Below, piece after piece: positions 46,379 to 57,184 of a stretch of DNA of 64,000 bases. A program made the position numbers and the translations under genes. This DNA is from Pseudomonadota bacterium. Lineage in GTDB: Bacteria > Pseudomonadota > Alphaproteobacteria > Rhizobiales > Devosiaceae. Within the stretch, counting starts at the first letter, position 1. Every line of letters begins with the position of its first letter. The notes beneath the pieces are model-generated. The model was not told where the DNA came from. It saw only the letters and a program-made list of their open reading frames with translations, and searched no databases. Location of the stretch: assembly GCA_023391095.1 (NCBI GenBank), contig JAEWBN010000016.1, positions 1 through 64,000 of the forward strand. Reading direction: 5' to 3'.

Positions 46379-47800
46379 TCAGCGCAGGGTTGCCGTTCCG
46401 GCTTCCACCGCGGCACGGCAATCGTCGGCATCGGCCTCGATATCGCTGTCAAAGACGGTGCTGGCCACGCCCGGGCCCTCGAAGCGCGGATCGTCGCACT
46501 GGTTGTCATTGGCGTAGTCCGAGGAATTGTCGCCAAATTCGATGCCCGCGCTGTCATAGGGCGCCCCGGCGGCATAGTCGGGCTGGTAGACCGGCTTGAT
46601 GGAAATGTCGCCCTGCTCTTCGAGCATGCGGCAGTCCGACGCGTCGGCCGCCACGTCTTCGGAAGAGAGCTTCTTGGCCATGCCCGAGCCGGTAAAGCGC
46701 CAGTCATCGCACTGGCCGTCATTGGCCCATTCCGAGCTGTCATCGCCATAGTCGAAGGCCCCCGTGGCGGGGACGGAAATGGCCTGGCCAAGAGCGGCTT
46801 CACCGGCGAGGAAGGCGGCGCGGCAGTCGCTGGCATCCTTCATGCGGTCAACATCGCTGGCATATTCGGAGACATTGGGGCCGAAGAAGTCCGGGTCGTC
46901 GCATTCCCCGTCATTGGCCCAGTCGGAGCTGTCGTCCCCGAAATCGATGCGGCTGGCAATGGCGGCGAGATCGGCATGGGCCTCGCCATTGCCGTCCTCT
47001 TCCGGCTGGTCACCCGCCAGGGTGATGGTGCCGTCTGCAAAGGCATTGCGGCAGTCGGTGGCGTCGCGGGCAATATTGCTGTCATCGAGCTGGCTGGCCA
47101 TGCCGGTGCCGGCAAAGCGGGGGTCGTCACATTCCTGGTCGTTGGCCCATTCGGAACTGTCGTCGCCAAAGTCGATATCGTCGGCTCCGGTCGACTGCCC
47201 CACCTCGTCCACGAGGGTAATGGTGCCAGCCTCGAATGCCGCGCGGCAATCGGTGGCGTCGCGGGCGGTGTCGACATCTTCCAGCTCTGCGGCCATGCCT
47301 TCGCCAGTGAAGCGGGGGTCGTCGCATTCCCCGTCCTTGGCCCATTCCGAGCTATCGTCGCCGAAGTCGATTTCGGGCGCGGTCGCCGGCTCTGCACTGA
47401 CGGGCGCGGCTTCAGTGGTTTCCAAAAGGGTGATTGTGCCAGCTTCGAAGGCAGCCTGGCAATCGGTGGCGTCCTTGCCCAGGTCGGCGTCTTCGAGCTC
47501 TGCGGCCATGCCCTCCCCAGTGAAGCGGGGGTCGTCGCATTCTCCATCCTTGGCCCATTCCGAGCTATCGTCGCCGAAGTCGATTTCGGGCGCGGTCGGC
47601 GGCTCTGCACTGGCGGGAGCGGCTTCAGTGGTTTCCGAAAGGGTGATCGTGCCGGCCTCAAAAGCGGCGCGGCAATCGGTGGCGTCCTTGCCCAGGTCGA
47701 CGTCTTCAAGCTCTTGGGCCATGCCCTCGCCGGTAAAGCGGGGGTCGTCGCATTCCCCGTCCTTGGCCCATTCGGAACTGTCGTCGCCAAAGTCGATGTC
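46379..47800 (-). repeat. seven-unit coding tandem repeat (unit about 54-76 codons)
   Basis: Units one to three (47177-47800) are close to identical in DNA as well as protein, including long runs in the linkers, while units four to seven are diverged. This points to recent internal duplication at the N-terminal end and probable copy number variation among strains. Confidence 0.85.
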
Positions 47801-47890
47801 GGACTGGGCCATGGCCGGCGCGTTGAGGCTCGCCGCAATCATGAGGGCCAGCAAGGCAGCGCCCAGCCCGGTTTTCGTCACACGCATCAT
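46379..47890 (-). CDS. secreted protein of seven tandem Cys-containing repeats
   Basis: A 503-residue exported protein. A signal peptide of about 29 residues (ending NAPAMAQ) is followed by nothing but repeats: residues 31-102, 103-173, 174-238, 239-314, 315-378, 379-449 and 450-503. Each has IDFGDDSSEWANDGECDD at its start and DATDCRAAFEAG later, so two cysteines and many Asp per unit, with variable linkers of Ala/Pro/Glu. One disulfide per unit and metal binding by the Asp cluster are plausible. I do not recognise a function. GGAGG is before the ATG pair at 47890. Confidence 0.85.
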   Translation of the reverse strand: MMRVTKTGLGAALLALMIAASLNAPAMAQSDIDFGDDSSEWAKDGECDDPRFTGEGMAQELEDVDLGKDATDCRAAFEAGTITLSETTEAAPASAEPPTAPEIDFGDDSSEWAKDGECDDPRFTGEGMAAELEDADLGKDATDCQAAFEAGTITLLETTEAAPVSAEPATAPEIDFGDDSSEWAKDGECDDPRFTGEGMAAELEDVDTARDATDCRAAFEAGTITLVDEVGQSTGADDIDFGDDSSEWANDQECDDPRFAGTGMASQLDDSNIARDATDCRNAFADGTITLAGDQPEEDGNGEAHADLAAIASRIDFGDDSSDWANDGECDDPDFFGPNVSEYASDVDRMKDASDCRAAFLAGEAALGQAISVPATGAFDYGDDSSEWANDGQCDDWRFTGSGMAKKLSSEDVAADASDCRMLEEQGDISIKPVYQPDYAAGAPYDSAGIEFGDNSSDYANDNQCDDPRFEGPGVASTVFDSDIEADADDCRAAVEAGTATLR

Positions 47891-48045
47891 TGTCCCTCCT
47901 GATTGCCCCGCAACTGGCGCGGTTGTGTCGCCTGCTGCAAGCCCTGATCCGGGGTGGGGTGCAGATCGAACCCGCGCGCCCCCTCCCGCTCACAAAGTGG
48001 TGACGCCACATTACAGCGGCATTGCGGCAGGCAGAAGCGCGAAAG

Positions 48046-49011
48046 CTATGCGGGGGACCGGCGGCTGCGGTTTTCGATATGGGCGAACCAGAAAGACCCG
48101 GCCAGAACCAGCGCCGTTCCGATGGCATGGACCGGGGTGAACTCTTCCCCCAGCACCAGCACGGCCAGCACGATGGTGATGATGGGCCCAAAAGATGCGG
48201 TCGAGGAGGTGCCCCGTGCCCCGATCCGGTTGATTGCCGCATTGAGCAGGAAGGAGGGCAGGACGGTGCCCAGCACGCCCAGCATCAGTCCCAGCATCCA
48301 GACATAGGGCGTGAACCCGGCATAGGTCTGGGGGCCATCGACGACCAGGCTCTGAGCAATGGCCAGAACCGCGGCGGTGGACATGCCGATGCAGGTAAAA
48401 AGCGCCGAGCCGATGACGACCATCTGGCGCCGTGCCAGGTGCTGGTAAAAGGCAAAGGTCAGCGCCGAGCCCAGAACCAGCGCCGTGCCGACCAGCAGCC
48501 CATCCGGCTTTACGGTGAGGTTCCAGGCGAAAATCACCAGCAATCCGCCATAGGTCACCGCCATGGCCGGCAGCAGGCGCCAATTCATGCGGTCGCCAAA
48601 GAACCAGACCCCGAACAGGAACACGAAGAATGGATAGGTGAACAGGACCAGCCGCTCATATTGAGCCGAGACAAAAGCCAGGCCGGCAAAATCGAGATAG
48701 CTCGACAGGTAATAGCCCAGAATGCCGACGCTCATGGCCGCGGCCAGCCGCCCGGGGCCGAGCAAGGTCTTGAGGTCGGGGTTGCGGCGCAGGATCGTCA
48801 CGAGAATCACGAGATAGACCGGCAGCGCCACCAGCATGCGCAGAGCCAGGGTGGCCTCGGTCGACACGCCCTCGGCAAAAGCGAGCTTGATGAAGATGCC
48901 CTTGGTGGAAAACAGCGCTGCGCCGGACACGGCCAGTATATAGCCGGTCAGGTCTATGCCCGGCAGGGCAGAATTGGGCGATACTGGGGTGGTCATCCGG
49001 CGCTCCGACAT
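48046..49011 (-). CDS. DMT superfamily transporter (EamA-type exporter)
   Basis: A 321-residue membrane protein with ten predicted helices, two EamA halves. Recognisable text is SGAALFSTKGIFIKLAFAEGVS in the first half and SFLLNAAINRIGARGTSSTASFGPIITIVLAVLVLGE in the second. DMT proteins of this type export amino acids or other metabolites. The substrate is unknown. The ATG at 49011 is used; one at 48996 is possible. It is downstream of xerC on the same strand with a 172-base gap, in which a hairpin points the other way. Confidence 0.9.
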   Translation of the reverse strand: MSERRMTTPVSPNSALPGIDLTGYILAVSGAALFSTKGIFIKLAFAEGVSTEATLALRMLVALPVYLVILVTILRRNPDLKTLLGPGRLAAAMSVGILGYYLSSYLDFAGLAFVSAQYERLVLFTYPFFVFLFGVWFFGDRMNWRLLPAMAVTYGGLLVIFAWNLTVKPDGLLVGTALVLGSALTFAFYQHLARRQMVVIGSALFTCIGMSTAAVLAIAQSLVVDGPQTYAGFTPYVWMLGLMLGVLGTVLPSFLLNAAINRIGARGTSSTASFGPIITIVLAVLVLGEEFTPVHAIGTALVLAGSFWFAHIENRSRRSPA

Positions 49012-49055
49012 GCTCGGGCCGGAGTTTTCCGTTGAAGATCCCCCTCATGGCCGCC

Positions 49056-49083
49056 AAGCCGCTGCAATCGCAGCGGCTTTTTT
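49056..49083 (+). terminator. Rho-independent terminator-like hairpin without a matching gene
   Basis: AAGCCGCTG (49056-49064) pairs with CAGCGGCTT (49071-49079), then a run of T to 49083. It is oriented for plus-strand transcripts, yet both flanking genes run on the minus strand. On the minus strand there is no T-run. It may end an antisense or small RNA. Confidence 0.7.
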
Positions 49084-49183
49084 CGCATTTGGCTGGCATA
49101 TAGGGGCCGGGTGAGGCTGTCAAAGTGCACAGTCTGTCAACGTATTCGCCCCAGACGTCACCGAAAGGCTGCGAAATGTTCAC

Positions 49184-50113
49184 TCAACCGCGCGGATGGG
49201 CCCGGGCATAGCTCTCCAGCAGCCGCTCGGTATCGACGGCGGTATAGATCTGGGTGGTGGACAGGCTCGCATGGCCCAGCAATTCCTGGATCGAACGCAG
49301 ATCGCCACCTTTTCCAAGCAGATGCGTAGCAAAGGAATGGCGCAGCGCATGGGGCGTCGCCGAGGGCGGCAGGCCTAGGGCCGAGCGCAGCTGCTGCATC
49401 CGCATCTGGATCAGCCGTGGCGACAGCACGCCGCCGCGCACGCCGCGAAACAAGGGATCGTCCGCCCAGAGCTTGAATGGACATAATTCCATATAGGTTT
49501 CAATGGCTTGCCGCACGGGAGCGATCAGCGGCACCATGCGCACCCGGCCGCCCTTGCCGGTCACCCGCAGGGTCTGGGCCTCAAGATTGGCCTTGGTCAG
49601 CGCCAGCGCTTCCGAAATACGAAGACCGGCCCCGTAGCACAGCGAGATCACCGCCATGTCCCGCGCCGCTACCCAGGGGCGATCTTCCATTTCATCTGTG
49701 GTTTCAATGGTTTGCTTGGCCTCCACCACCGTCAATGCCTTGGGCAGCGGACGCGGGACCTTGGGCGTCCGGATGACATTGAGCGCCTCGGTAGTCAGCG
49801 TCCCCTCGCGTTCGAGGAAACCGAAAAAGCTCTTCAGCGCCGACAACACCCGGGCCAGCGAACGCGAGCCGAGGCTCTCGGTGCGGCGCTGCGCCATAAA
49901 CGCCCTGATGTCGGCGCCACGCAAATCCTTGAGCGATTGCAATGAGATAGGCCCGCCCATATGGCTGGCCAGAAAGCTCATGAACTGGTCGAGATCGCGG
50001 CCATAGGCCTCAAGGGTCTTGGGCGCGAGGCGCTTGACCGACCCAAGGTCGCGCAGCCATGCGGCGATCCGCTCGCGGATGAAATCGTCGGTGGCAAAAG
50101 CTCGATCGGTCAT
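49184..50113 (-). CDS. xerC: tyrosine recombinase XerC
   Basis: Resolves chromosome dimers at dif with XerD. The 309-residue protein has the N-terminal SAM-like binding domain and the catalytic domain: Arg in GAGLRISEAL, Lys in TGKGGRVRMVP, His-Arg in HALRHSFATHLL, and the His and Tyr in LLGHASLSTTQIYT. The length and motifs fit the housekeeping enzyme rather than a phage integrase, and there is no att site or element near it. The start at 50113 is chosen; the frame stays open far upstream opposite priA, an artefact of base composition. Confidence 0.93.
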   Translation of the reverse strand: MTDRAFATDDFIRERIAAWLRDLGSVKRLAPKTLEAYGRDLDQFMSFLASHMGGPISLQSLKDLRGADIRAFMAQRRTESLGSRSLARVLSALKSFFGFLEREGTLTTEALNVIRTPKVPRPLPKALTVVEAKQTIETTDEMEDRPWVAARDMAVISLCYGAGLRISEALALTKANLEAQTLRVTGKGGRVRMVPLIAPVRQAIETYMELCPFKLWADDPLFRGVRGGVLSPRLIQMRMQQLRSALGLPPSATPHALRHSFATHLLGKGGDLRSIQELLGHASLSTTQIYTAVDTERLLESYARAHPRG

Positions 50114-50245
50114 GGCCACAGTCTCCCCGCTCCGGGTAAAGCCTGGCTTAACCCCTGGCGTCGCTTGGGTTTTGCGCCGGCAAGCCGCGGCGCTGGTAGA
50201 ATCACTTGCAATGCCTATGTTCTGCCAGGAACAGAACAGGCACAA

Positions 50246-52414
50246 ATGTTTGAAAGCCCGGACATCGTTGCGGTGATGGTGGGGGTCGCCGTCGAGGGCC
50301 CCTATAGCTATCGCGTGCCCGAAGGCATGGCGGTGAGCCGCGGCTCCATCGTCGCGGTGCCGCTCGGACCCCGGCTGATCCTGGGCGTGGTCTGGGGTCC
50401 GCCCAAGGACAATGTGGCTCACAACCGGCTGCGCGAAGTTGCCCATGTCTATGATGTTCCAGCGCTTTCCGAAGAATTGCTGCGGCTGGTCGAGTGGGTG
50501 GCGCGTTATACGCTGACCGCACCGGGTCAGGTTTTGCGCGGCGTCCTGCGCTCGCCCGAAGCGCTTGATGCGCCCAAGCCCGTCATTGCCTTTCGCAGCA
50601 CTGGGTCCGACCCGGAAAAGCTCACCCCGGCCCGGCTTCGGGTCCTCGATGTGCTGATGGACGGCGCCGCCTGGCCCAAGCCCGCCTTGCTGGGTGCCAG
50701 CGGGGTTTCCGCCTCTGTGGTCGAAGGACTGGAGCGGGCGGGCGCCGTGGAACGGATCGACATGGCGCCGCCGCCGGTGGTTTTGCCCCCCGATCCCGAC
50801 GACAATCCGGCCCGGCTGAGCCCCGAGCAACAGGCGGCGCTGGGGCAGATCCTGGCGCTGGACGCCCATGGTTTCGGCGTGGTGCTGCTCGATGGCGTCA
50901 CCGGGGGCGGCAAGACCGAAGTGTTCTTTGAAGCGGTCGCCGATACCCTGCGCGCCGGGCGGCAGGCCCTGATCCTCCTGCCCGAGATCGCCCTCACCAA
51001 TACCTTTATCGACCGCTTCACCAAGCGGTTCGGTGCCCGCCCGGCCGAATGGCATTCCGACATGACCCCGGCCCAGCGGGCCAGGGTCTGGCGCGGTGTG
51101 CTCGACGGCACGGTGCGTGCGGTGGTGGGCGCGCGTTCGGCCCTGTTCCTGCCGTTTCGCGAACTGGGGCTCCTGGTGCTCGATGAAGAGCATGACGGGG
51201 CCTATAAGCAGTCCGACGGCTTCACCTACCATGCGCGGGACATGGCCATTGTCCGGGCAAACCTGGCGCAGGCCCGCGTCATTCTCTCTTCTGCTACCCC
51301 GTCCGTGGAATCGCGCAACAATGCCAATAGCGGCCGCTACAGCCATGTGCGCCTCGAAAGCCGCTTCGCCGCCGCAGCCATGCCTGATGTCACCGCCATC
51401 GACATGCGCATGGACGGGCCGGAAAAGGGCGAGTGGATCGCGCCCGCTCTGGCGCGGGAAGTGTTTGCGGCGCTCGACCGCGGCGAACAGGCCCTGCTTT
51501 TTCTCAATCGCCGGGGCTACGCCCCGCTGACGCTCTGCCGCTCCTGCGGCCACCAGTATCAATGTCCCGATTGCTCGGCCTGGATGGTGGAGCACCGTTT
51601 CCGCGGCGTCCTGATGTGCCACCATTGCGGCCATGAAGTGCGCACGCCCAAGACTTGTGGCGAATGCGGGGAGGCCGAAAGTCTCGTCGCGGTCGGGCCG
51701 GGGGTCGAACGGGTTGCCGAAGAAGCCGCGATCCGGTTTCCCGATGCGCGGCGGGTGCTCCTCTCCACCGACATGGGCAGCCACGCCCAGCTGCGCGAGC
51801 GTTTTGCGGAAATCGAGCGGGGGGAATACGATCTCATCATCGGCACCCAGCTCGTCTCCAAGGGGCACCACTTCGAAAAACTCTCGGTGGTCGGGGTGCT
51901 CGACGCCGATCTGGGCCTCGCCCATGGCGATCCACGCGCGTCCGAAAAGACATTCCAGATCCTGACACAGGTGGCCGGTCGCGCCGGCCGTGCCTCCCGG
52001 CATGGCAAGGCCTTCCTTCAGACCTATCATCCCGACCATCCGGTGATGAAGGCGATGATCAGCGGCGACCGGGAAGCCTTTTACGCGCAGGAATTGCTGG
52101 CGCGGGAGGCGGGAGGCATGCCCCCATTCGGCCGCCTCGCGGCCCTGATCATTTCAGCCAATGAACAGAAGTCGGCGATGGATTATGCGCGGCAGCTCCT
52201 GTCGGCAGCGCCGATGGCCGAATCCGTCCGCCTCTTCGGTCCCGCCGACGCCCCCATCGCAATGATCCGCGGCCGCCACAGGGTCAGGCTCCTCGCCCAA
52301 TCGGGCAAGGATTTCGACCTTTCCGGCTATATGCGCTTCTGGCTGGCCCAGGCGGAGCGGCCCCGGGGCGACCTCAAGGTTCAGGTCGATATCGATCCGA
52401 TGAGCTTTATGTAG
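50246..52414 (+). CDS. priA: primosomal protein N' (replication restart helicase)
   Basis: 3'-5' DNA helicase that restarts stalled forks. The 722-residue protein has the N-terminal DNA-binding part, Walker A in GVTGGGKTEVFFE, DEEHDGAYKQSDG (Walker B), the SSATPSVES motif, and zinc fingers CRSCGHQYQCPDC, CHHCGH and CGECGE. The C-terminal helicase motif is TQVAGRAGR. The ATG at 50246 is chosen because homology begins there. It is divergent from xerC and lies 300 bases before the ATP synthase operon, in the order usual for the group. Confidence 0.96.
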   Translation: MFESPDIVAVMVGVAVEGPYSYRVPEGMAVSRGSIVAVPLGPRLILGVVWGPPKDNVAHNRLREVAHVYDVPALSEELLRLVEWVARYTLTAPGQVLRGVLRSPEALDAPKPVIAFRSTGSDPEKLTPARLRVLDVLMDGAAWPKPALLGASGVSASVVEGLERAGAVERIDMAPPPVVLPPDPDDNPARLSPEQQAALGQILALDAHGFGVVLLDGVTGGGKTEVFFEAVADTLRAGRQALILLPEIALTNTFIDRFTKRFGARPAEWHSDMTPAQRARVWRGVLDGTVRAVVGARSALFLPFRELGLLVLDEEHDGAYKQSDGFTYHARDMAIVRANLAQARVILSSATPSVESRNNANSGRYSHVRLESRFAAAAMPDVTAIDMRMDGPEKGEWIAPALAREVFAALDRGEQALLFLNRRGYAPLTLCRSCGHQYQCPDCSAWMVEHRFRGVLMCHHCGHEVRTPKTCGECGEAESLVAVGPGVERVAEEAAIRFPDARRVLLSTDMGSHAQLRERFAEIERGEYDLIIGTQLVSKGHHFEKLSVVGVLDADLGLAHGDPRASEKTFQILTQVAGRAGRASRHGKAFLQTYHPDHPVMKAMISGDREAFYAQELLAREAGGMPPFGRLAALIISANEQKSAMDYARQLLSAAPMAESVRLFGPADAPIAMIRGRHRVRLLAQSGKDFDLSGYMRFWLAQAERPRGDLKVQVDIDPMSFM

Positions 52415-52714
52415 CAGATGTTGCGGTCGCCGGAGCTTGCCGTTCGGACACCACATGCAGGGCGCCCTGCCCCCAAATCGCGCCACGGAGCTGATTTGGC
52501 CCTGGCGCCGCGCGGGGAGTGCGACACTTTCGACATGCTCGAATCCTGCCCCAATCCCTTGCGTGCCGCCTTTGGCCCGTGTTAGAGCGGGCGCGACTTT
52601 CAGGGGGTCCGGCTCGCGGCCCGTTTCCGAGCACGTCCAAGCGTTCATAAACCACCCGGTTCCGGTTGTCGGTACTGAATATAGAGGTGGCCAGATTTAG
52701 AGGGTGAAGCGGCA
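52415..52714 (+). promoter_or_regulatory. 300-base gap before the ATP synthase operon
   Basis: No gene is supported here. Open frames are short, lack ribosome sites and look like chance in GC-rich DNA. The interval must hold the promoter and leader of the atp operon. GAGGGTGAAG, just ahead of the TTG start of atpH, is a likely ribosome site. I could not place the -35 and -10 elements with confidence. Confidence 0.45.
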
Positions 52715-53275
52715 TTGGCAGCGCAGAATTCAGTGCTTACCCAGATCGCACGGCCATATGCGTCGGCTCTGTTCGATCTCGCCCAGAGCGAGAACCAGCT
52801 GGCTCAGGTAGAAACCGGGCTTTCCGATATTTCGAGGCTGATCGGGGAAAGCGATGATTTTTCGCGCTATCTCCACTCCCCGGTGATCACCGGTGAAGTC
52901 AAGGCTGCCGCTCTCGATTCGATCCTGGGCAAGGCCAAGGTCAATCCGCTGGTCGGCAACTTCCTGCGCCTCGTGGCCCGCAACGGCCGCCTTTTTGCGC
53001 TGGACCAGATCATTGCCGTGTTCCGGGAATTGGCCGCTACGGCTCGTGGCGAAGTGACCGCCGAGGTCACCTCCGCCGCGCCGCTGACCGATGCCCAGAG
53101 CCAGGCCCTGGCCGAGACGCTCAAGGCCAAGCTCGGCAAGACCGTTACGCTCAATCAGTTTGTTGATCCTTCGCTGATCGGCGGCCTTCAGGTGAAGGTC
53201 GGGTCGCAGATGATCGACTCTTCGCTCAAGACAAAACTCGCCGCGATGAAAATCGCCATGAAAGAGGTCGGATAA
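52715..53275 (+). CDS. atpH: ATP synthase F1 subunit delta
   Basis: Peripheral-stalk subunit that ties F1 to the b stator. The 186-residue protein starts at a TTG, read as Met, followed by AAQNSVLTQIARPYASALFDLA, a normal delta opening; no ATG is available nearby. The C-terminal FVDPSLIGGLQVKVGSQMID matches the family. A possible ribosome site GAGGGTGAAG is about 10 bases upstream. First gene of atpHAGDC; F0 genes lie elsewhere, as is typical for Alphaproteobacteria. Confidence 0.93.
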   Translation: MAAQNSVLTQIARPYASALFDLAQSENQLAQVETGLSDISRLIGESDDFSRYLHSPVITGEVKAAALDSILGKAKVNPLVGNFLRLVARNGRLFALDQIIAVFRELAATARGEVTAEVTSAAPLTDAQSQALAETLKAKLGKTVTLNQFVDPSLIGGLQVKVGSQMIDSSLKTKLAAMKIAMKEVG

Positions 53276-54808
<1,533 letters not shown>

Positions 54809-54830
54809 GCCCTGAAGGAGACGACAGGCA

Positions 54831-55715
54831 ATGCCGTCGCTAAAGGACCTAAAAAACCGGATCGACTCGGTCAAATCGACCCAGAAGATCACCAAGGCCA
54901 TGCAGATGGTCGCGGCGGCCAAGCTCCGTCGCGCCCAGGAAGCGGCTGAAGCTGCCCGCCCTTATGCCGAGCGCATGGGGCAGGTGCTTTCGAGCCTGGC
55001 CGCCGTTTATGATGGTCAGACCGATGCCCCGGTTCTGCTGGGTGGCAATGGCAAGGACCAAGTGCATCTGTTGATCGTGGCGACCGGCGAGCGTGGCTTG
55101 GCCGGTGGCTTTAACTCCTCGATCGCCCGCCTGGCGCGCGACCATGCCAACAAGCTTCTGGCTGAAGGCAAGACCGTCAAGTTCCTGACGGTCGGTCGCA
55201 AGGGTCAGGATATCCTCAAGCGTCAGTTTGCGGACAAGATCATCGAGACGATCAGCTATCGCGACGTCAAGAATATTGGCTTTGCGCAGGCAAACGAAGT
55301 CTCCCAGAAGGTTCAGTCGCTGTTCGCCGCTGGCGAATTCGACGTGGCCACGCTGTTCTTTGCCAAGTTCAATTCGGTGATCAGCCAGGTGCCGCAGGCC
55401 CTGCAGATCATTCCGGCCAAGATTGAGCGCACCCAAGGCGAAGGCCAAGTTTCCTCCTCGGTGATCTATGAATACGAGCCGAGCGAAGAAGCCATCGTGG
55501 AAGACCTGCTGCCGCGCAATATCAGCGTGCAGATCTTCCGCGCCATGCTTGAAAACAACGCGTCTTTCTATGGTGCGCAAATGTCTGCAATGGACAATGC
55601 GACCCGCAATGCCGGCGAAATGATCAACAAGCTGCAGCTGAGCTTCAACCGCCAGCGCCAGGCCCAGATCACCAAAGAACTCATCGAAATCATCTCGGGC
55701 GCGGAAGCGCTCTAA
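54831..55715 (+). CDS. atpG: ATP synthase F1 subunit gamma
   Basis: Central shaft of F1, 294 residues. The two long coiled-coil helices are at the ends: MPSLKDLKNRIDSVKSTQKI with TKAMQMVAAAKLRRAQ, and MDNATRNAGEMINKL near the C-terminus with NRQRQAQITKELIEI. Rossmann-like text lies between. AGGAGACGAC stands before the start. Spacing to atpA is 22 bases and to atpD 21. Confidence 0.98.
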   Translation: MPSLKDLKNRIDSVKSTQKITKAMQMVAAAKLRRAQEAAEAARPYAERMGQVLSSLAAVYDGQTDAPVLLGGNGKDQVHLLIVATGERGLAGGFNSSIARLARDHANKLLAEGKTVKFLTVGRKGQDILKRQFADKIIETISYRDVKNIGFAQANEVSQKVQSLFAAGEFDVATLFFAKFNSVISQVPQALQIIPAKIERTQGEGQVSSSVIYEYEPSEEAIVEDLLPRNISVQIFRAMLENNASFYGAQMSAMDNATRNAGEMINKLQLSFNRQRQAQITKELIEIISGAEAL

Positions 55716-55736
55716 CCCATCAGCGAGGACGAACAA

Positions 55737-57176
55737 ATGGCAGAAAAGAAGGCCGGTCGCGTTTCGCAGGTCATTGGCGCCGTCGTTGACGTGGTGTTCG
55801 ACGATCACCTGCCCGCCATCCTGAACGCGCTTGAAACCACCAACAACGGCCAGCGCCTTGTGCTGGAAGTTGCCCAGCACTTGGGCGAAAACGCCGTGCG
55901 CACGATCGCCATGGACACGACCGAAGGTCTGGTCCGCGGTACCGAAGTGACCGACACCGGCGCTTCGATCTCCGTGCCGGTTGGCGACGAGACCCTGGGC
56001 CGCATCATGAACGTGATCGGCGAGCCCATCGACGAAGCCGGCCCGATCCCGGCCGCTGCCCGTCGCGAAATCCACCAGGACGCACCCGAATTTGTCGAGC
56101 AGTCCCCGGAAAGCCAGGTTCTGGTCACCGGCATCAAGGTCGTCGACCTGATCGCTCCTTACGCTCGTGGCGGCAAGATTGGCCTGTTCGGCGGCGCCGG
56201 CGTGGGCAAGACCGTGCTGATCCAGGAACTGATCAACAACGTCGCCAAGGCGCACGGTGGTTACTCGGTGTTTGCCGGCGTGGGTGAGCGTACCCGCGAA
56301 GGCAACGACCTTTACCACGAAATGATCGAATCGGGCGTGAACAAGGACCCCAAGGAAAACGGTGGCTCGGCCGCTGGTTCCAAGTGCGCCCTCGTGTTCG
56401 GCCAGATGAACGAGCCCCCGGGCGCCCGCGCTCGCGTGGCCCTGACCGGCCTGACCGTCGCCGAAAACTTCCGCGACAAGGGTCAGGACGTGCTGTTCTT
56501 CGTGGACAACATCTTCCGCTTCACCCAGGCCGGTGCTGAGATGTCGGCTCTGCTGGGCCGCATCCCCTCCGCCGTGGGTTACCAGCCGACGCTGTCGACC
56601 GACATGGGCGCGATGCAGGAACGCATCACCACCACCACCAAGGGCTCGATCACCTCGGTGCAGGCCGTGTACGTCCCGGCCGACGACTTGACCGACCCGG
56701 CGCCGGCCACGACCTTCGCTCACCTTGACGCGACGACCGTGCTCAACCGCGCCATCTCGGAAAAGGGTATCTACCCGGCCGTGGACCCGCTGGCGTCCAA
56801 CTCGCGTATCCTTGACGCCAACGTTGTCGGCGTCGAGCACTACGAGACCGCCCGTCAGGTTCAGGCGATCCTGCAGAAGTACAAGGCTCTCCAGGACATC
56901 ATCGCCATCCTGGGCATGGATGAACTGAGCGAAGAAGACAAGCTGACCGTGGCCCGCGCCCGCAAGATCGAGCGCTTCATGAGCCAGCCCTTTGACGTGG
57001 CCGAAGTGTTCACCGGTTCCCCGGGCGTGTTCGTGCAGCTCGAAGACACCATTAAGGGCTTCAAGGGCCTCGTGAATGGTGACTACGATCACCTGCCCGA
57101 AGCGGCCTTCTACATGGTCGGGACGATCGAAGACGCTGTGGCCAAGGCCCAGAAACTGGCTGCCCAGGCCGCCTGA
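55737..57176 (+). CDS. atpD: ATP synthase F1 subunit beta
   Basis: Catalytic subunit, 479 residues. Walker A is FGGAGVGKTVLIQEL, Walker B DVLFFVDNIFRFTQAG, and the catalytic glutamate is in VGERTREGNDLY. The signature ending LPSAVGYQPTL-like text is present, as is FTGSPGVFVQLEDT. A 86-base gap with two hairpins separates it from atpC, which may lower atpC expression or protect mRNA ends. Confidence 0.99.
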   Translation: MAEKKAGRVSQVIGAVVDVVFDDHLPAILNALETTNNGQRLVLEVAQHLGENAVRTIAMDTTEGLVRGTEVTDTGASISVPVGDETLGRIMNVIGEPIDEAGPIPAAARREIHQDAPEFVEQSPESQVLVTGIKVVDLIAPYARGGKIGLFGGAGVGKTVLIQELINNVAKAHGGYSVFAGVGERTREGNDLYHEMIESGVNKDPKENGGSAAGSKCALVFGQMNEPPGARARVALTGLTVAENFRDKGQDVLFFVDNIFRFTQAGAEMSALLGRIPSAVGYQPTLSTDMGAMQERITTTTKGSITSVQAVYVPADDLTDPAPATTFAHLDATTVLNRAISEKGIYPAVDPLASNSRILDANVVGVEHYETARQVQAILQKYKALQDIIAILGMDELSEEDKLTVARARKIERFMSQPFDVAEVFTGSPGVFVQLEDTIKGFKGLVNGDYDHLPEAAFYMVGTIEDAVAKAQKLAAQAA

Positions 57177-57184
57177 TGACGGTT

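Noticed and set aside
49184..50113. xerC as an integrase of a mobile element
   Set aside because: The flanks are housekeeping genes in the usual order, with no direct repeats, tRNA target or phage genes.
50210..50245. Possible SOS box ahead of priA (GTTC...GAAC text)
   Set aside because: The spacing and orientation do not fit GTTC-N7-GTTC; it is only a short inverted pair.
50114..52039. Long open extension of the xerC frame opposite priA
   Set aside because: XerC homology is complete from 50113. The rest is the antisense of priA, kept open by GC-rich codon use.
52437..52700. 87-residue frame ahead of atpH
   Set aside because: No ribosome site, no recognisable fold, and it lies in the probable promoter and leader.
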